Shown here piece by piece: positions 35,051-46,490 of a DNA stretch of 64,000 nucleotides. A model generated the notes under the pieces. The model made no database searches. It was not told where the DNA came from and saw nothing but the letters and a program-made list of their open reading frames with translations. Every line of letters starts with the position of its first letter. The stretch's first letter is position 1. Source of the stretch: Cyanoderma ruficeps (lineage: Eukaryota > Chordata > Aves > Passeriformes > Timaliidae); assembly GCA_008694505.1 (NCBI GenBank), contig VZDJ01000033.1, positions 4,827,091 through 4,891,090 on the forward strand, in the 5' to 3' direction. The translations under genes were made by a program, and so were the position numbers.

Positions 35051-35689
35051 CCATTACCAGTTTTCCTATCCTTCCAGTTCCTGATGAAGGTCAAGCTGGA
35101 ATTGACCCAGGACATCATTCCAAAGTACAATGGCCTGCTTAGGATGTTTTTCTCAACTTTATCTTCCAAGGAAAGGCTTCAGGGTTTTGCCATTCAGCCT
35201 GGCCTTACCATAAACCAGACTTAAACTGTTGTTTAAGGAACTGTTGTTCCTTCAGGATGTACATCCATGCTTTTTAGTCACCTCTATTTGCAACAACCTT
35301 CCTTAACAGGAGTTAAATAAAAGGGTTTTCTTGCCAGTAGTCCCATAGGATTAGTGAAACTAGCTGGAACATGGTGGAGAACCTTTCTGCTGCCCTTTAT
35401 GGAGGCTGTGGGATGCTGAGCCTCAGGTGTGGTGTTGGGAAGCTGTGGAATCCCTGCAGGTGGCTATAGGAAACCTTTTGGCCACAGCCCAATTTTTGTG
35501 CTGGAGGACCTTGGGGGAGAACTCTCTGAGCTGAGAGGAGCAATGGAAATCAGAAAGGACCAATAAATCAGGAATGAGCATCAGCTCCAAGTGGCTGAGG
35601 AGCAAGGGGGATGTTTCCTCCGGCTGTATCTGCAAGAGGCTGAGTCATCCCCAAAATAAGGTTTAACTACCCCTCGCTCCCCCTCCGGG
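35051..35689. other. Unique noncoding stretch
   Basis: No gene or repeat is recognised. Confidence 0.5.
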
Positions 35690-36480
35690 GAGTGACACGG
35701 GAGGGAGTGACACACATCTGTCAGACACAGGAGGTCGGGGCAGCATTCCTGCTGGTGCTCTGTGCGGCATTCCCTTCTTCTCCCCCATTTAATTCTCCTT
35801 GCACAAGATCCCTGCAGCAAGGGATGAATTTCAGCCATAAAGATTGCCAGGCAGCTCCTGACTTTCACACCACGGGGAAAGGAGCAGCCTCCCGAAATGC
35901 TATTCCTGGATGCTGCAATCTCTCATCCCACACGTCCTAAACCCCCCGACCCCCTAAAACAATGTCAGCCTTTCCCTGCCAGGTTGCCTCCAAACGTGCC
36001 CTGTGATAAAAACCCCTGCCTGCTGCTGTCATTAAGAAACTATTCCAGCAATGCCTGGGCTCCCACTCAGCTGCCTCAACGCACAAACCATATTTCCCAT
36101 TTATTTGTTCCGTTTGTTTATTTTACTGGACCACCCCATGAACCTGGGAGAAACACGCTGGAAAAAAAAATTATAGCAACGCCAACTATTCTGGGAGATA
36201 CACGAGCCCCTCCATGTTTATCAGGTTGAGGGCACTGTATTTTGATGTCAATAAGCAATTTTTCCAGCCCGGTCTCCTGCCCGACCCTTTTAATCCATCA
36301 ATATATTATTAGAGATAAAGTTGGTGGAAGCCTGCTGCAGTTAGAAGATAAATGACATCTCTGAAGTCAGGCATTAAAGACTAGATTAAGGCCTTGTGAC
36401 ACCGTTTTCAGTGCTCATCTGTGCACTTCTGTTCAACCTATCACACTGAGTGACAAGAAAGAAAAATAATGAACTGGGCC
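35690..36480. promoter_or_regulatory. Candidate CNE cluster
   Basis: About 800 bp without repeats. The strongest-looking part is 36090-36470: TTTATTTGTTCCGTTTGTTTATTTTAC-type forkhead words near 36099, AATTATAGCAACGCC near 36168, TGATGTCAATAAGCAATTTTTC near 36243, TTTTAATCCATCAATATATTATTAG from 36288, and GATAAATGACATC near 36347. Function is inferred from motif texture and repeat absence. Confidence 0.42.
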
Positions 36481-36482
36481 AA

Positions 36483-36810
36483 GGAAAGAAGAAGGGAAAA
36501 AAAAGGCAGAAAGAGAGAGAGATTTTTTTTCCCCCTAACACACAAACTACATCAGTTCACACTCAGGATTAGACTGTATTTAAAAAAAGGGGAAGGGGGA
36601 GGCTGGAACTGGATGGTACTATACAGATTAAAATAGGAGAAAGGGGAATCTGAATGAGGAATTTCAGTTTGGTTTTGTCCTGGGTTTATTTTATTTTTAT
36701 ATTTTATTTAATTTCCCTTCATTTAATTCTTTTAATATAATTTCTTTTTTTTTTCCTTTCATTCCAGCCTTTAATTTCCTTTCCTTTCTTTCATTTTATT
36801 TTTTTCCTTG
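36483..36810. repeat. Purine tract, then pyrimidine/T-rich low complexity
   Basis: An A/G-rich run at 36483-36523 with a GAGAGAGAG core, and T/C/A-rich low-complexity sequence (TTTATTTTATTTTTA, CCTTTCCTTTCTTTC) at 36685-36810. Confidence 0.7.
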
Positions 36811-37939
36811 CAGGAGTGACCTAGTTGAGTTTACAGGATCCCAAGGGTTTTGTCTGGAGCTAAAGCAAATCCCATTTAGGACCAAGGAAATACATCCTTT
36901 CCAGAGACCAAGTTAAAATGTCCATAGACAGAGACCTCCCCTCCCTCTCTCCATTACAGCCTTTGTCTCGGTGCAGTCCTGGTGATGTTTTATTCGAGTG
37001 GGTCAGTGCTGATTTTAGAAACACGTGTGCACATCCAGGTTTTGTGTTCCAGAACTGGTAACCCCACCCTTTCCTTCACAGGCACAGCCCCTCAGACAAA
37101 AATATTCCCAATGATTTTTCTAGAGCAGCAAAACCCTGCTGAAGATGGGTGCAAATCTTCTGTGGCTTGACCCATTCCCTTTGTCCTCCCAAAATCCAGG
37201 CTTCTTCCAGCTGTCCCAGGCTTTGAGCAGCACCCATGCCTTGGCTGAGCATCCTCAGCACTGGCACCAGATTTATTTCCACACCACGCTGTGGTGGGGA
37301 GGTCTTTGTCCTGCCCGTGTTGGACAGGAGATGACAAGCCAATCCACGCATCATTCTATGCGCTGGACCAAATCCAAGGCTGTTCCAGGCTGTAGAAGGA
37401 CTCGATGATGGCACTTGGTGTCCCGAGGCTGCCTTGGAAGGGCTGCTGTTGCTGTTTGGGGTGTGCCTGCCCACTGTTGTCCCGTCGTGGTGACAGAGAC
37501 CCGGCTGCGGAGGTACAGCTGGTCAGGAAGGCTCCTGGGAGGTCACAGTCAAGGCCGGAGGGGAGCAGAGCTGGGTCTAACCTCTCCCTGGAGTGGAAGG
37601 GAAGGAAAAAGTCGTGTGTAGCAATGGGCATGGGCCCCTCTGTGGATCTCTTCACCCCGACCCATCGATTCCCACTGGCCTTGGCCTCTTCTGCTGCAAG
37701 ACCGGGTGGTTTGGGTGGGTTGTCACACCAGTGGGAAACTGGGGACAGACACCTTCCAAGGGGTCTTGTCCCACCGTTTGGGACAGCTACCCTCAGAGAC
37801 CCTCAGTGGTGGCAGAGCAGAGCAGCTGGTGCTGGATCTCTCCTGGGATCTCTCCCGCCCCGCCGGGGTCTCCGTTCCCTACAGTCTGTACATTGCTGCT
37901 GTCTTCTCCTTTTGAAGATATTTTTTAATGTCTTAAAAA
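36811..37939. other. Unique noncoding stretch
   Basis: G+C-rich around 37400-37900. The 202-codon plus frame at 37405-38013 overlaps other open frames on both strands and ends in T-rich low complexity; no domain is recognised. Confidence 0.5.
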
Positions 37940-38120
37940 AAAAAGATTACTTTGTTACAATCATTCAGCAAAGGGTTTCTGTGCCTGTAGAAAATATTAA
38001 TAGACTATTATGAGGTCCTACAACTAATTTTTCCACACATATCATCTGTCTTTGCATGGTTATTAAACTCCAACAATATTTCATGCAATGCTTTCCTGCT
38101 AAATTAATTTGGTTTCTTCT
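37940..38120. promoter_or_regulatory. Candidate CNE (weak)
   Basis: A+T-rich block with ACTTTGTTACAATCATTCAG (SOX-like), AATATTAATAGACTATTATG and TGCTAAATTAATTTGG words. Confidence 0.3.
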
Positions 38121-39929
38121 TCTCCTGCTTCTTTTTTTTTTTCCTCCTTCCACAACCTTTAAAAATAAATTGAATCTTCATAATTATGGCTTTTTTTGTT
38201 GTTCCTCATATCTTTTTCTTTTCAATTTTCCTATCAAAGTGGCTATACAGTTTAATAAAGATGTAAAGAAACAGAAATGAAAGTGTAAGGGACAGGAAGG
38301 GCTGTGTTGGGATCAGAGACAGGGGGCTCTGGGAGAGCTGGGGAATTCTGGAAAGGGTGGGATGGAGGTGAGCAAGGAGCTGAAAAGCACCTTTCTGGGC
38401 TGGCTCCAGCCTTCATGGAAAATAACGTGGGAGAAGGCATTGCTAGGAATGACTCATCGGATGGGAACATGGAGAAAGTGTGTTCCCAACGGGACTCACC
38501 CTGATTCATCCATGAATTTGGGCAACCTGGGGTCATGTGCTGCTCCTTGGAAGCTGAGGTGGGAACAGGAGGCATCCTTAGGGCAACACCCCTGGATTGC
38601 ACCAGGGAATGCCCTGTGTGCCAGCAGATCTTGTAGGATTGCTGGGTGCAGGACTTTGGGGCTCTCCTGGCGTTATCCAGGCCACAAATTCTCCCTCTAT
38701 CTCCGTCTCCTGTCATCACTTCCCAAAGGTCTGGTGACAACCTCAGCAACGAGAACAGAGCTGAGGAAACAAACACTTTGCTTGGACCGAAGGAGAATCT
38801 GGCACAAGGGCCTGGCCCAGGGATTGCCAACGTCCCCAGATATCCTGCTGGGATCTGACTTTTAATCTTTTCCAAGTTTAAACTGAGCAGAGAAGTTCTG
38901 TGTGCCTGTGGACAGGTCTGCCTGGCAAAGTTTGGTGACACTCCAGCTGAGTTTCATTCTCTTTCCCAATGGATCTGGCCAATGGATCTTCTGGGAGATG
39001 CTCTCCAGGGAGATAAAGTGGCCCATCCCATCTGCATTAATTATTAATCTTCATAAATTGGGGATTTTTCCTTTTTTTTCCCCTCTTTCCTTTTGCCTGG
39101 AAAATCTTCCTAAGGAATACCTGGTCAATGGAGAAAGAGAATAGAATTATCCTTGATAAAGGATAACTGCTCAACCGGAACGTCAAAATAAATCACATAA
39201 ACCAGGATTTTTCCTATTTCCTGAAAGTAACATTAGCAAACTCCCCCTGGGAACGTGCCCAATGGATGGACACCCAGCACTAAGAACATCACACCGATGC
39301 TTTGGTGGCCAACACACTGTGTCAGACATATATGGAACCAAGGAGAGCTTTTGTGAAGGTCAGATCCACCACCTATGGTGGGGCAGACTCCAAGGGACAC
39401 CACATCCTTTAGGGGACAGACAAGCCACTGATCTTTTCCAGAGGACAAAAGTGGTGGCCAGGCCAAGCAGAATCCAGCTGTAGGATTTTCCACTTAACTC
39501 AGCTGCACCAACAGGTTTGACTGAAGGTTCAAGGAACTAAACTTGGTGGAAAATGGTCAGTGGAGATGAGACCAAAGGAGACCAAAGGAGTTTGCTCTCC
39601 GCCTGCCCCAGATGTCATGACCACAGCTGGCCATCCTTGGTGAGAGGCCCATGTCCCTGTCACTGCTCCTCCAAGAAAATGACTGTTTCCATGGAATGAC
39701 ATGTGCACTTACCAATAGGTGGCACCAATGGAACAGAAATGGGAAACTCTATGCAGATTTTTCTGGAGCAGAGGGTGCTGGGAATTCTCTCTTGCGTGGC
39801 TATAGACTTTTCTGCAAAGGAGGTGTTGATTCCATCCCGCTATCACAGTTGGAGCCCGCCGGAATCTGGGAGGATGTGAAGTGACGTGGGACAATGGGAA
39901 TCAACCCAAACTGCTGGTGATACTGCTAA
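38121..39929. other. Unique noncoding stretch
   Basis: T-rich low complexity at 38128-38260. A tandem duplication of a gaccaaagga unit lies at 39569-39590. The 229-codon minus frame at 38252-38941 and the 167-codon plus frame at 38362-38865 overlap each other and have no recognisable domain. Confidence 0.5.
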
Positions 39930-40060
39930 ATCTCTGGAATTCAGAGTCACATGCACAGAGAAGTGATAAATATTTAACATTTAATATTCGCTCAATAATT
40001 AGATGATTGATTGCTGTTCATAACTCAGAGGCAAGTTGTTATTCAGGTATGGTTCCCATG
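39930..40060. promoter_or_regulatory. Candidate CNE
   Basis: GATAAATATTTAACATTTAA near 39966, TATTCGCTCAATAATTAG near 39986 and GATGATTGATTGCTG near 40003. Homeodomain- and forkhead-like words with no repeats. Confidence 0.33.
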
Positions 40061-40384
40061 ACCATAGAAAGTGAAAGGAATAGCCTGTTTTCCAGAGGAA
40101 TCTTTGGAATCTCTTGGCACTGGATACTCAGTAGAGATGTGGTCCCATTCAGGAGGGACCGAACCTCCTGCTCCAAATGACTCCAGACAGAGCAGCAAGG
40201 AACCAAACGTGAGGCAGATGACTTTAGACAACTCTGGTTTTGCCTAATCCCACCACCACATTCCGGCTCTCTTCTCCAAATTGGTGACATCTACAGCGTT
40301 TTGAAACTTCTGTGCAGAAAGGGCAGCACTGCGGGTCAAAGCCCCCACAGATTGCACCATCACTCCAGGCCATTCCAATCACCA

Positions 40385-40890
40385 CTGTGATCCCGCCTGG
40401 ATGTTAACATTTGGTTTATGCCGTGAAATTTTTACAATTTAAAAGCAGTAGCCCTGTTGCTTAATGTTTTAAAGATGATGAACATTATCCTTCACATCCC
40501 TTTGCTCATCAGCCATGTGTTTATGTACCAAGCATCTGGCTACGTTATTATTTATATTGCAGGAGACTGTACCAAAAAAACCCTCAACAACCTCCAAGGA
40601 AATCAAAACACATTTCGGCCAAACGGAAGCAAAATGCTGATTTTTCCCCTATGAACCATTGCCACGGCAAAATATTTACTGTTTATGATTATTCAGGCTT
40701 CTCCTGCTGAGTTTTTACAGTGAGATTTACAGGCATGTTTGCATTTATAATATGTCAAAAGTTCCTCAAATTGCGACAATAGTCCATTAAGGAATAATTT
40801 AGTGGCGAGAGACGAAAAACATGGAAAACTAAGAGCTTTGGTAGTTTAGGGCTTGTAAAGCAATGCCAAAATGAATTGATTGTTCCCTGT
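40385..40890. promoter_or_regulatory. Candidate CNE
   Basis: About 500 bp of repeat-free A+T-rich sequence. It includes TTTATGCCGTGAAATTTTTAC near 40415, CTACGTTATTATTTATATTG near 40540, TTTACTGTTTATGATTATTC near 40675, GTTTGCATTTATAATATG near 40738, and CCATTAAGGAATAATTTAG near 40784. CpGs persist in A+T-rich context. Function is inferred. Confidence 0.42.
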
Positions 40891-42780
40891 TTTTCCCACT
40901 GCTGCTGCCAGTGCCTGTGTTGCAAGGTGCAGGGTGGATGGGATGGCAGCAGGGGGGTGGTTTCGTTAAGTTAGATCAGGCTACTCTAAATTCTGTGTAA
41001 AACCTGGTACTAGTGGACCTCAAACATCTGCAGGTATTGCCTGAGGAGATGAGGGAGGAAATCCTGCTTGCCATTTTGGGGAGAAGGTGGTGTCCTCCTG
41101 GATCTGACTGGTCCATCAGCGTGGAGGTGGCACAGAACACAGCCCAGACCTCGTGGCTGGACAGGTCATCATGACTGGTCCTGGAGCTGGCAGAGGACAG
41201 GTGCTGCCAGTGTTCCTGCAGTTTCCCTCTCTCCTGGTTTCAGGTCTTAGCCAAGGTCATTTGTTCATCTCAGCCCTGTCCAGCCATGCATGGAATCCAG
41301 GATAGTGCAACCCTTTGCATGTGCAAAATTAATTCCCTCCTGATCATGCTGAATTTAGCCCTGGCTTTGAAAGACTTTTCTTAAAGAAACCATGGAAATT
41401 AAACACATATGCATAAACCTCTTTTCCTCTCGGTGTGTGGATCCCTCCTTCATCCCAGCATGGTCTCTCCCCTTCCCACAGCACCGGCATGGCAAACACC
41501 CATCCCATCCTGCCTGCAGGCACCATGTGAGAGAGAGCCCTCTGGATAAAATGTCATCAGGAAAACAAACCACATAATCGACTTCTGCAAAAGTTGGTCC
41601 ATCACAGAGAGAAAAAAATAGAGGCTCTCTTAAAACATAATACAAAATCCTGAGGAAAAGCGAGTTGTGTCTGCCGAGGGGGAAGAGCGGGTGTGGGGTC
41701 GGAATGTTTGCAATCAGGTTCTCATCAGTCTTCGGATCTAGCTCCATTTTCTCCTCAGCATTTAACAAATCAAGGAAGAAATGCCCCTGCCTGGGGTCAG
41801 AGATAAATCTTGTACCCTGGACAAAGGGCAGATCTCCTTGTCAGCACACTGATTTATTGTGACCTTATAGTCAGACTCTCTAATTTCTGCAGGTGGCTAT
41901 AGGTGCCACTGGTGATTTGTTTTCTCTCTCGGTACTCTGTTACTGCTCAGCACCGGGGACCATGGTGGCCTCACTGCCATCTCTCTGGGGACAAGGTTGG
42001 GGTGGCTGGATCTCCACCTGGGTCAGGTCTGCAGGATGGCTTGGGTGGAAAATGGGTTTGCCATGTGTGAGGCTTGGGTCCCCAAGGCAGACGCCTCCCC
42101 TAAGGCCAAAACACATGGGAAGAGCTGGTCAGGTCTTGAACACATCCATGGGGAAGACACAGCCCCAACTTGACCTATGAGGGCTTGGAGGAACTACCCT
42201 TTGGTTTTGCTCCCACTGCTGGCTTGTCCAGCACAAGCTGCAGAGGAACACTGTTGACCTGCCAAAAGTGAAGGAGCCAAATCCCGTCCTGTCGCTCAGC
42301 CCAGCTGCAGGTAAAAATTAATTTCATGGTGAACTTAGGTTGTCTCCACTCACCAGCCTTTCAGCCTTTCCCTGTTCTTCAACAGGAAGGTGTCCCCAGG
42401 AGCTGAAGTCTTGTTTTTCTTTCTGACAGACTGATGGGGTTGTGTCTCCCAGCATCTCCCCATCGGCTGCTGTTCTCCAGCCCTCAAGCCACCCTGATGC
42501 CCTTGTGTCCTCAGCAGCTGCTCTATGTCCTTGGTGAAGCTGGACCCAGAGCCGGACACAGTCCTGCCCCACAGCCCAGCCCTGAGATAAATCCCTTCCT
42601 TGGCCATCAGCCCTCACTCACTCCCCCAGGCTCTCTGCTGACATTTTTCATCCAAAAAGTGGCACCCAAGTTTTCAGGGCGAATTTGGAAAGGAGACTTT
42701 TAGTTTGCCCTCACTGGGTGTCTAAAGGGGCTCAGGCACCAGCCTCTCTACATGGATGTTCCATTCCCTGTGTGGTGGGC
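40891..42780. other. Unique noncoding stretch
   Basis: No gene or repeat is recognised. The 137-codon minus frame at 41355-41768 has no domain. Overlapping frames at 42324-42703 on both strands are chance. Confidence 0.5.
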
Positions 42781-43760
42781 GTGCAAACAGGCAGATGTGA
42801 CGGGAGTTTCCATTGCTGCCGCTGAAAGTCTGGATCTCCTTAAACCGGCACAGCTTTTCTGTCCATGCATAAATTGCCTGGTACCTAAGCTACCTAAAAT
42901 ATATTTTCAGAGAGCTTGGTACAGCAGAGCCCTGATCTCTGTTGGAACTCTCCTCGTGAATAATGGTGAGAATTTATTATATTATATTCATTTTTGGAGG
43001 GGAAAAAGTCAGGGGGAAGGCTATTTATCTGTATTTTACACAGTGCCTTTAAAACACAGATCCTGGCAATGCAAATTCACGTTTCAGGCAAAAACTCTTC
43101 CAGAGCTCATTGCTTTGTGCGGCAACCCCCAAGCCCAGCACTCCCCTATCTCTTTCCTCTATACAAACATACAAAGGGATAATAAAATAGCTAAGAAGCA
43201 AGAGCAGTAAAATTTTGTGCCCTGAGGGGAAAAATGGCATATATTGCCCTGAGCCTTTAGCTGAGGCCAAAATTTATATAGAGAGACTTGGGAACTATTT
43301 TCTTTCCTAGTGCAATATTTTACCTCTATTGCCCTCAGATCCAGTCAATATTTGTATAATATATATATAAAAATAACCTCAGATAGATGGATAAAACCCA
43401 AGCAAAATTCACCTCGGAAAGCCTTTTATTCCAACTGGAAAATTGCCCTGCAAATGTACTCCACACAATACCCACTACTTCACTTGGAAGTGACAGTTGC
43501 AGCTGTTAACGCAGCTACATTATCTCATCTTGGGAGACAAATTCCGGGCCATATTTCACCGTAGCCTCGTAATGTATATATGCGCTAAAGACTGCTCCAG
43601 CCAGATCTGTCTTGCTGTATAGATTTCAGATAGGGATGTATACTTCCCAGGGTTTTTCCCTTCCCCCGGGTTACTCAGGGAGTGCGGGAGGTTCATAAAA
43701 CACTGCAGCGTTGCCGTCACCGCGCCGGTTTTCGCGCAGGGGTGAGAAGCAGAAAGGAGA
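42781..43760. promoter_or_regulatory. Candidate CNE cluster with CpG-dense end
   Basis: Nearly 1 kb without repeats. It contains CATGCATAAATTGCC near 42863, GTGAATAATGGTGAG near 42956, GCAATGCAAATTCACG near 43066, GGGATAATAAAATAG near 43178, TTTATTCCAACTGG near 43426 and AGCTGTTAACGCAGC near 43502. It ends with a CpG-dense patch at 43708-43738 (CGTTGCCGTCACCGCGCCGG-type). Function is inferred. Confidence 0.42.
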
Positions 43761-44024
43761 GGAGCCCACCACATCCTACTCTAACGAGGAAGGACTCCCT
43801 GGAGTTATGCTTCACCTACACTCAGCCATACCACGGGCGCAGAGGTGAGGGAGAAAATGGCAGGGATTTGTTAATTCCTGGCTTTTCCATGCCCCTGCCC
43901 TTACCAGCCTCGGTGTCTGATTGCTCTGGATCACACCTGGCTCTTGGTGGGATTTCCAGAGCTGTTCCTCCTTGTTAACCCCACATCCTATTGCAAATCG
44001 CAACTGAGGGTTGTAATGAGGAAT

Positions 44025-44310
44025 TCTGGGACTGTCAGGAAAGAAAATATGTAAGTAGGGGGAGAAAAAAAATCACCTATTAGGATTTTAAATAGTCTCA
44101 TGAGCCTCGCCATTATTTGAGACACTTAAGATCACTTGACAAAGCCCTGGAGAATACACAGAGAGCTAGACAGGGACCTTTGATGGATTTTTTAAACTAT
44201 CTAATGCGCCTTTTCCAACTCTATCCACTAAAAAAAATGACTAATCGGTTGCTGTTCTTCATTACCATGATTATCAGAGTGTCCTGAAAATGCCCGTCGC
44301 TCCCGCGTGC
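44025..44310. promoter_or_regulatory. Candidate CNE
   Basis: AATCACCTATTAGGATTTTAA near 44070, CCTCGCCATTATTTGAG near 44106, GACTAATCGGTTGC near 44238 and ATTACCATGATTATC near 44261, then a CpG-rich patch at 44292-44322. Repeat-free; function is inferred. Confidence 0.38.
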
Positions 44311-44811
44311 GAGACGCCGTCTCTTCATCCCCAGCTGAGCAGCCCTTCCCACTTCCTGCCATTAATTTTCCAGGCAAACATCTGTGCCATGTGCTGCTGG
44401 ACAGCGTCCTGCCTGAGGAGACCCCGAGTTTCTGCACTGGATAACGCCAGACCTCTCCATGGGGAGCTCAGGGGCTGGGAATTGCTTCCCAGCTCCAAGA
44501 AAATCACCTTGTAGGAGCCCAGGCAGCTCGTTGTGCTGCAGCTGGGGCAAAAACTACCTGCTGTGGATCTGGGATAATGTGGACAAGGAAGGCTGGCTCT
44601 GGCAGGAGGTCACTTCTTCATACAAATGTAGAATTTAGTCCTCCATGATTTTGCCAAGGTTTTGGGAAGGGGTGAAGTGGAAAGAAGTCTTTCTGGCTAG
44701 TGGAAAGCGCATCATCTCAGTGATTTTTCAGCCCACAGGCCTTCCAGCATGGCGTTGTAGCACCAAAAATTAACCATCAAATGGAGATGGAGAAGATCTG
44801 TAATTATCAAG

Positions 44812-44965
44812 GAGCTGCCTCATCCCTGGAAGTGTCCAAAGCCAGGTTGGATGGGACTTGGAGCAACCTGGGATAGTGGAAGGTGCTTCTGCCCATGGCT
44901 GGAGGTGAGACTGGGTGATCTTTAAGGTCTCTTCTGACTCAAACAATGCTGTGGCTCCATGAAAA
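44812..44965 (+). repeat. CR1 3' end
   Basis: 'catccctggaagtgtccaaa', 'ttggagcaacctgggatagt', 'gggtgatctttaaggtctct'. Truncated at nearly the same internal point as the copies at 24395, 34250 and 51190. Confidence 0.9.
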
Positions 44966-45249
44966 CCCATGTGAGGACCTAGGGCAGCTCCAATGGAGGG
45001 GTTGAACCAAGGAAAACCAAAGCTGATGAGCAGCTGTACTCACACAGCTCCTGCTCTTTGGGATGAACACGGAAGAAGTTTACAGGTGACTCTGAGGAAA
45101 AGTTAAAAAAAAAAAAAAAGAAAAATCAAGGAGGCATTTTTATCTGGCTAATTTTCTTTCCTGGAATTAGTTGTGTGAATGGAGAAACCTGCTGGAGCAA
45201 GAAGGGAGAAAAGCCTTGGACGGAGTGGCTGCGCCTCCCAGGCCCTGAA

Positions 45250-45640
45250 ATTTAAGATCTTTATAAATGATCTGTTAAAACTATAGTGACGATAAGCTTA
45301 TGAATCATGATCTATATTAATCAGGGCTGCTGATACGGAAAGATTAATTGAAACGTGCAGTTCTACACAAATGATAAAGTGGTAACAATTTAATATCAGA
45401 CAAGGAGAGTGAAGAAATTACACTCCAAGCTTCATGCATCATTACTATGGATATTAATATTTTACACAGCGCAACAGCATCGGGAATCATAATGAAAATC
45501 CATAACTAGTGCACAGACATGATTAAATACAACAGTCTTTAGGTGCTGTTTGGTGACGGGGGCTTAGCCATATTTCACTCCTGCTGCCGGTGATTCGAGT
45601 GATAGAGTCTAGACGTGGGTGATTAAAAAGTGTTCCTCCT
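45250..45640. promoter_or_regulatory. Candidate CNE (strong-looking)
   Basis: A dense series of homeodomain-type words in repeat-free sequence: TTTATAAATGATC near 45260, TTATGAATCATGATC near 45298, ATATTAATCAGGG near 45313, AAAGATTAATTGAAACG near 45338, TCATGCATCATTACTATGG near 45432, TGATTAAATACAAC near 45520 and GTGATTAAAAAGTG near 45620. Isolated CpGs survive in A+T-rich DNA. No coding frame. Function is inferred. Confidence 0.45.
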
Positions 45641-45818
45641 AAAGGCTGTTAACCTTTTACTACTGAAATGAATTTCTTTGATTTTTAAATTATGCCGCTC
45701 ACTCTGTGGTGTGGGTTGTGCTTTTTTTTTTTTTTTTTCTCCCCCAAATCAAAACCTTGTCCAGAATATCAATGGAGCGGGTTCCCCAGGTAGTTGACAA
45801 AGCAGAAGTGGAGCACCA

Positions 45819-46190
45819 GGAAGCGGCCGCGGAGGGGTATTTAAGGGTGGGAAGGAGAAAGGCAGATGATGGGGGGAAGAAAACAGGTTAAAAAAGCAGG
45901 TTTTCAGTGCTCATCATTATGGTGGTGCATATATTAGATGCAATACCCGGAGCTGTGGAGGGTCATAAAGGTTTTATCCGCGGAGTGCGGAATGGGCGCA
46001 TCACTCACGAGTGGCACCGCGGCGCTGAGTTATGCGCCTCATTCCCCACCTGCACCCATAAAAACTTTATGCTGCACCACGCCGTGACGTCTGTGCTCGC
46101 TGGGGATTCATCAGCTCTAATGGGGCTAGATCAGGCCCTGAGTGAAGTGCAGAGAGAGGAGGGAAGTGACACCTGACTCAGCACTGGGGA
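45819..46190. promoter_or_regulatory. CpG-rich candidate CNE/promoter-like block
   Basis: A GCGGCCGCGG core at 45823-45832 is followed six bases on by TATTTAA at 45838-45844, a TATA-like word. The block at 45960-46100 has more than a dozen CpGs, interleaved with CATAAA/TTTATG/TTTTAT words resembling posterior-Hox/CDX sites, a CRE-like TGACGTC at 46085-46091 and an AP-1 TGACTCA at 46174-46180. An 89-codon plus frame (45907-46176) runs through it but resembles no protein I know. Regulatory DNA is the likelier reading; a promoter or exon of an unknown transcript cannot be excluded. Confidence 0.42.
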
Positions 46191-46344
46191 AAAAAAACTC
46201 TTTATCATAGTAACGCTCAGGCACCAGTTTGAACCCCCCAAACTCAGAGCTGGAAGAAATGACATCATTGAAGAAATGGCATCTGGACTTTCTGGAGAGA
46301 TTAGAAGGATCCCAACCAACCTATGTATCATTTTAGCTGCATGA

Positions 46345-46490
46345 AAATCAAGGAATCATATAAGGATTGGAAGGAACCTTAAAGATCATCCAGTCCCAAC
46401 CTCGTGCCACGGACAGGGACATCTCCCACTAAACCAGGTTGCTCACAGTCTCATCCAACCTGGCCTTGAACACTTCCAGGCAGATTTTAA
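46345..46490 (-). repeat. CR1 3' end
   Basis: 'ggattggaaggaaccttaaa', 'gatcatccagtcccaacctc', 'acaaggcc'-free but colinear 'catccaacctggccttgaac' and 'acttccaggca'. Short antisense copy. Confidence 0.9.

Noticed and set aside
37405..38013. 202-codon plus frame
   Set aside because: No domain, overlaps other frames, and its last part is read from T-rich low complexity. No upstream promoter or splice structure.
38252..38941. 229-codon minus frame overlapping a 167-codon plus frame
   Set aside because: Opposite-strand overlap, no recognisable domain, no splice or start context. Probably chance in stop-poor G+C-rich DNA.
43812..43835. Short 'gccataccac' match to the start of 5S rRNA, as in some amniote SINEs
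   Set aside because: Only about ten bases match and the expected following 5S/tRNA-like sequence is absent.
45907..46176. 89-codon frame in the CpG-rich block as a gene
   Set aside because: No family resemblance and no clear splice sites. The block reads better as regulatory DNA, so no CDS was called.
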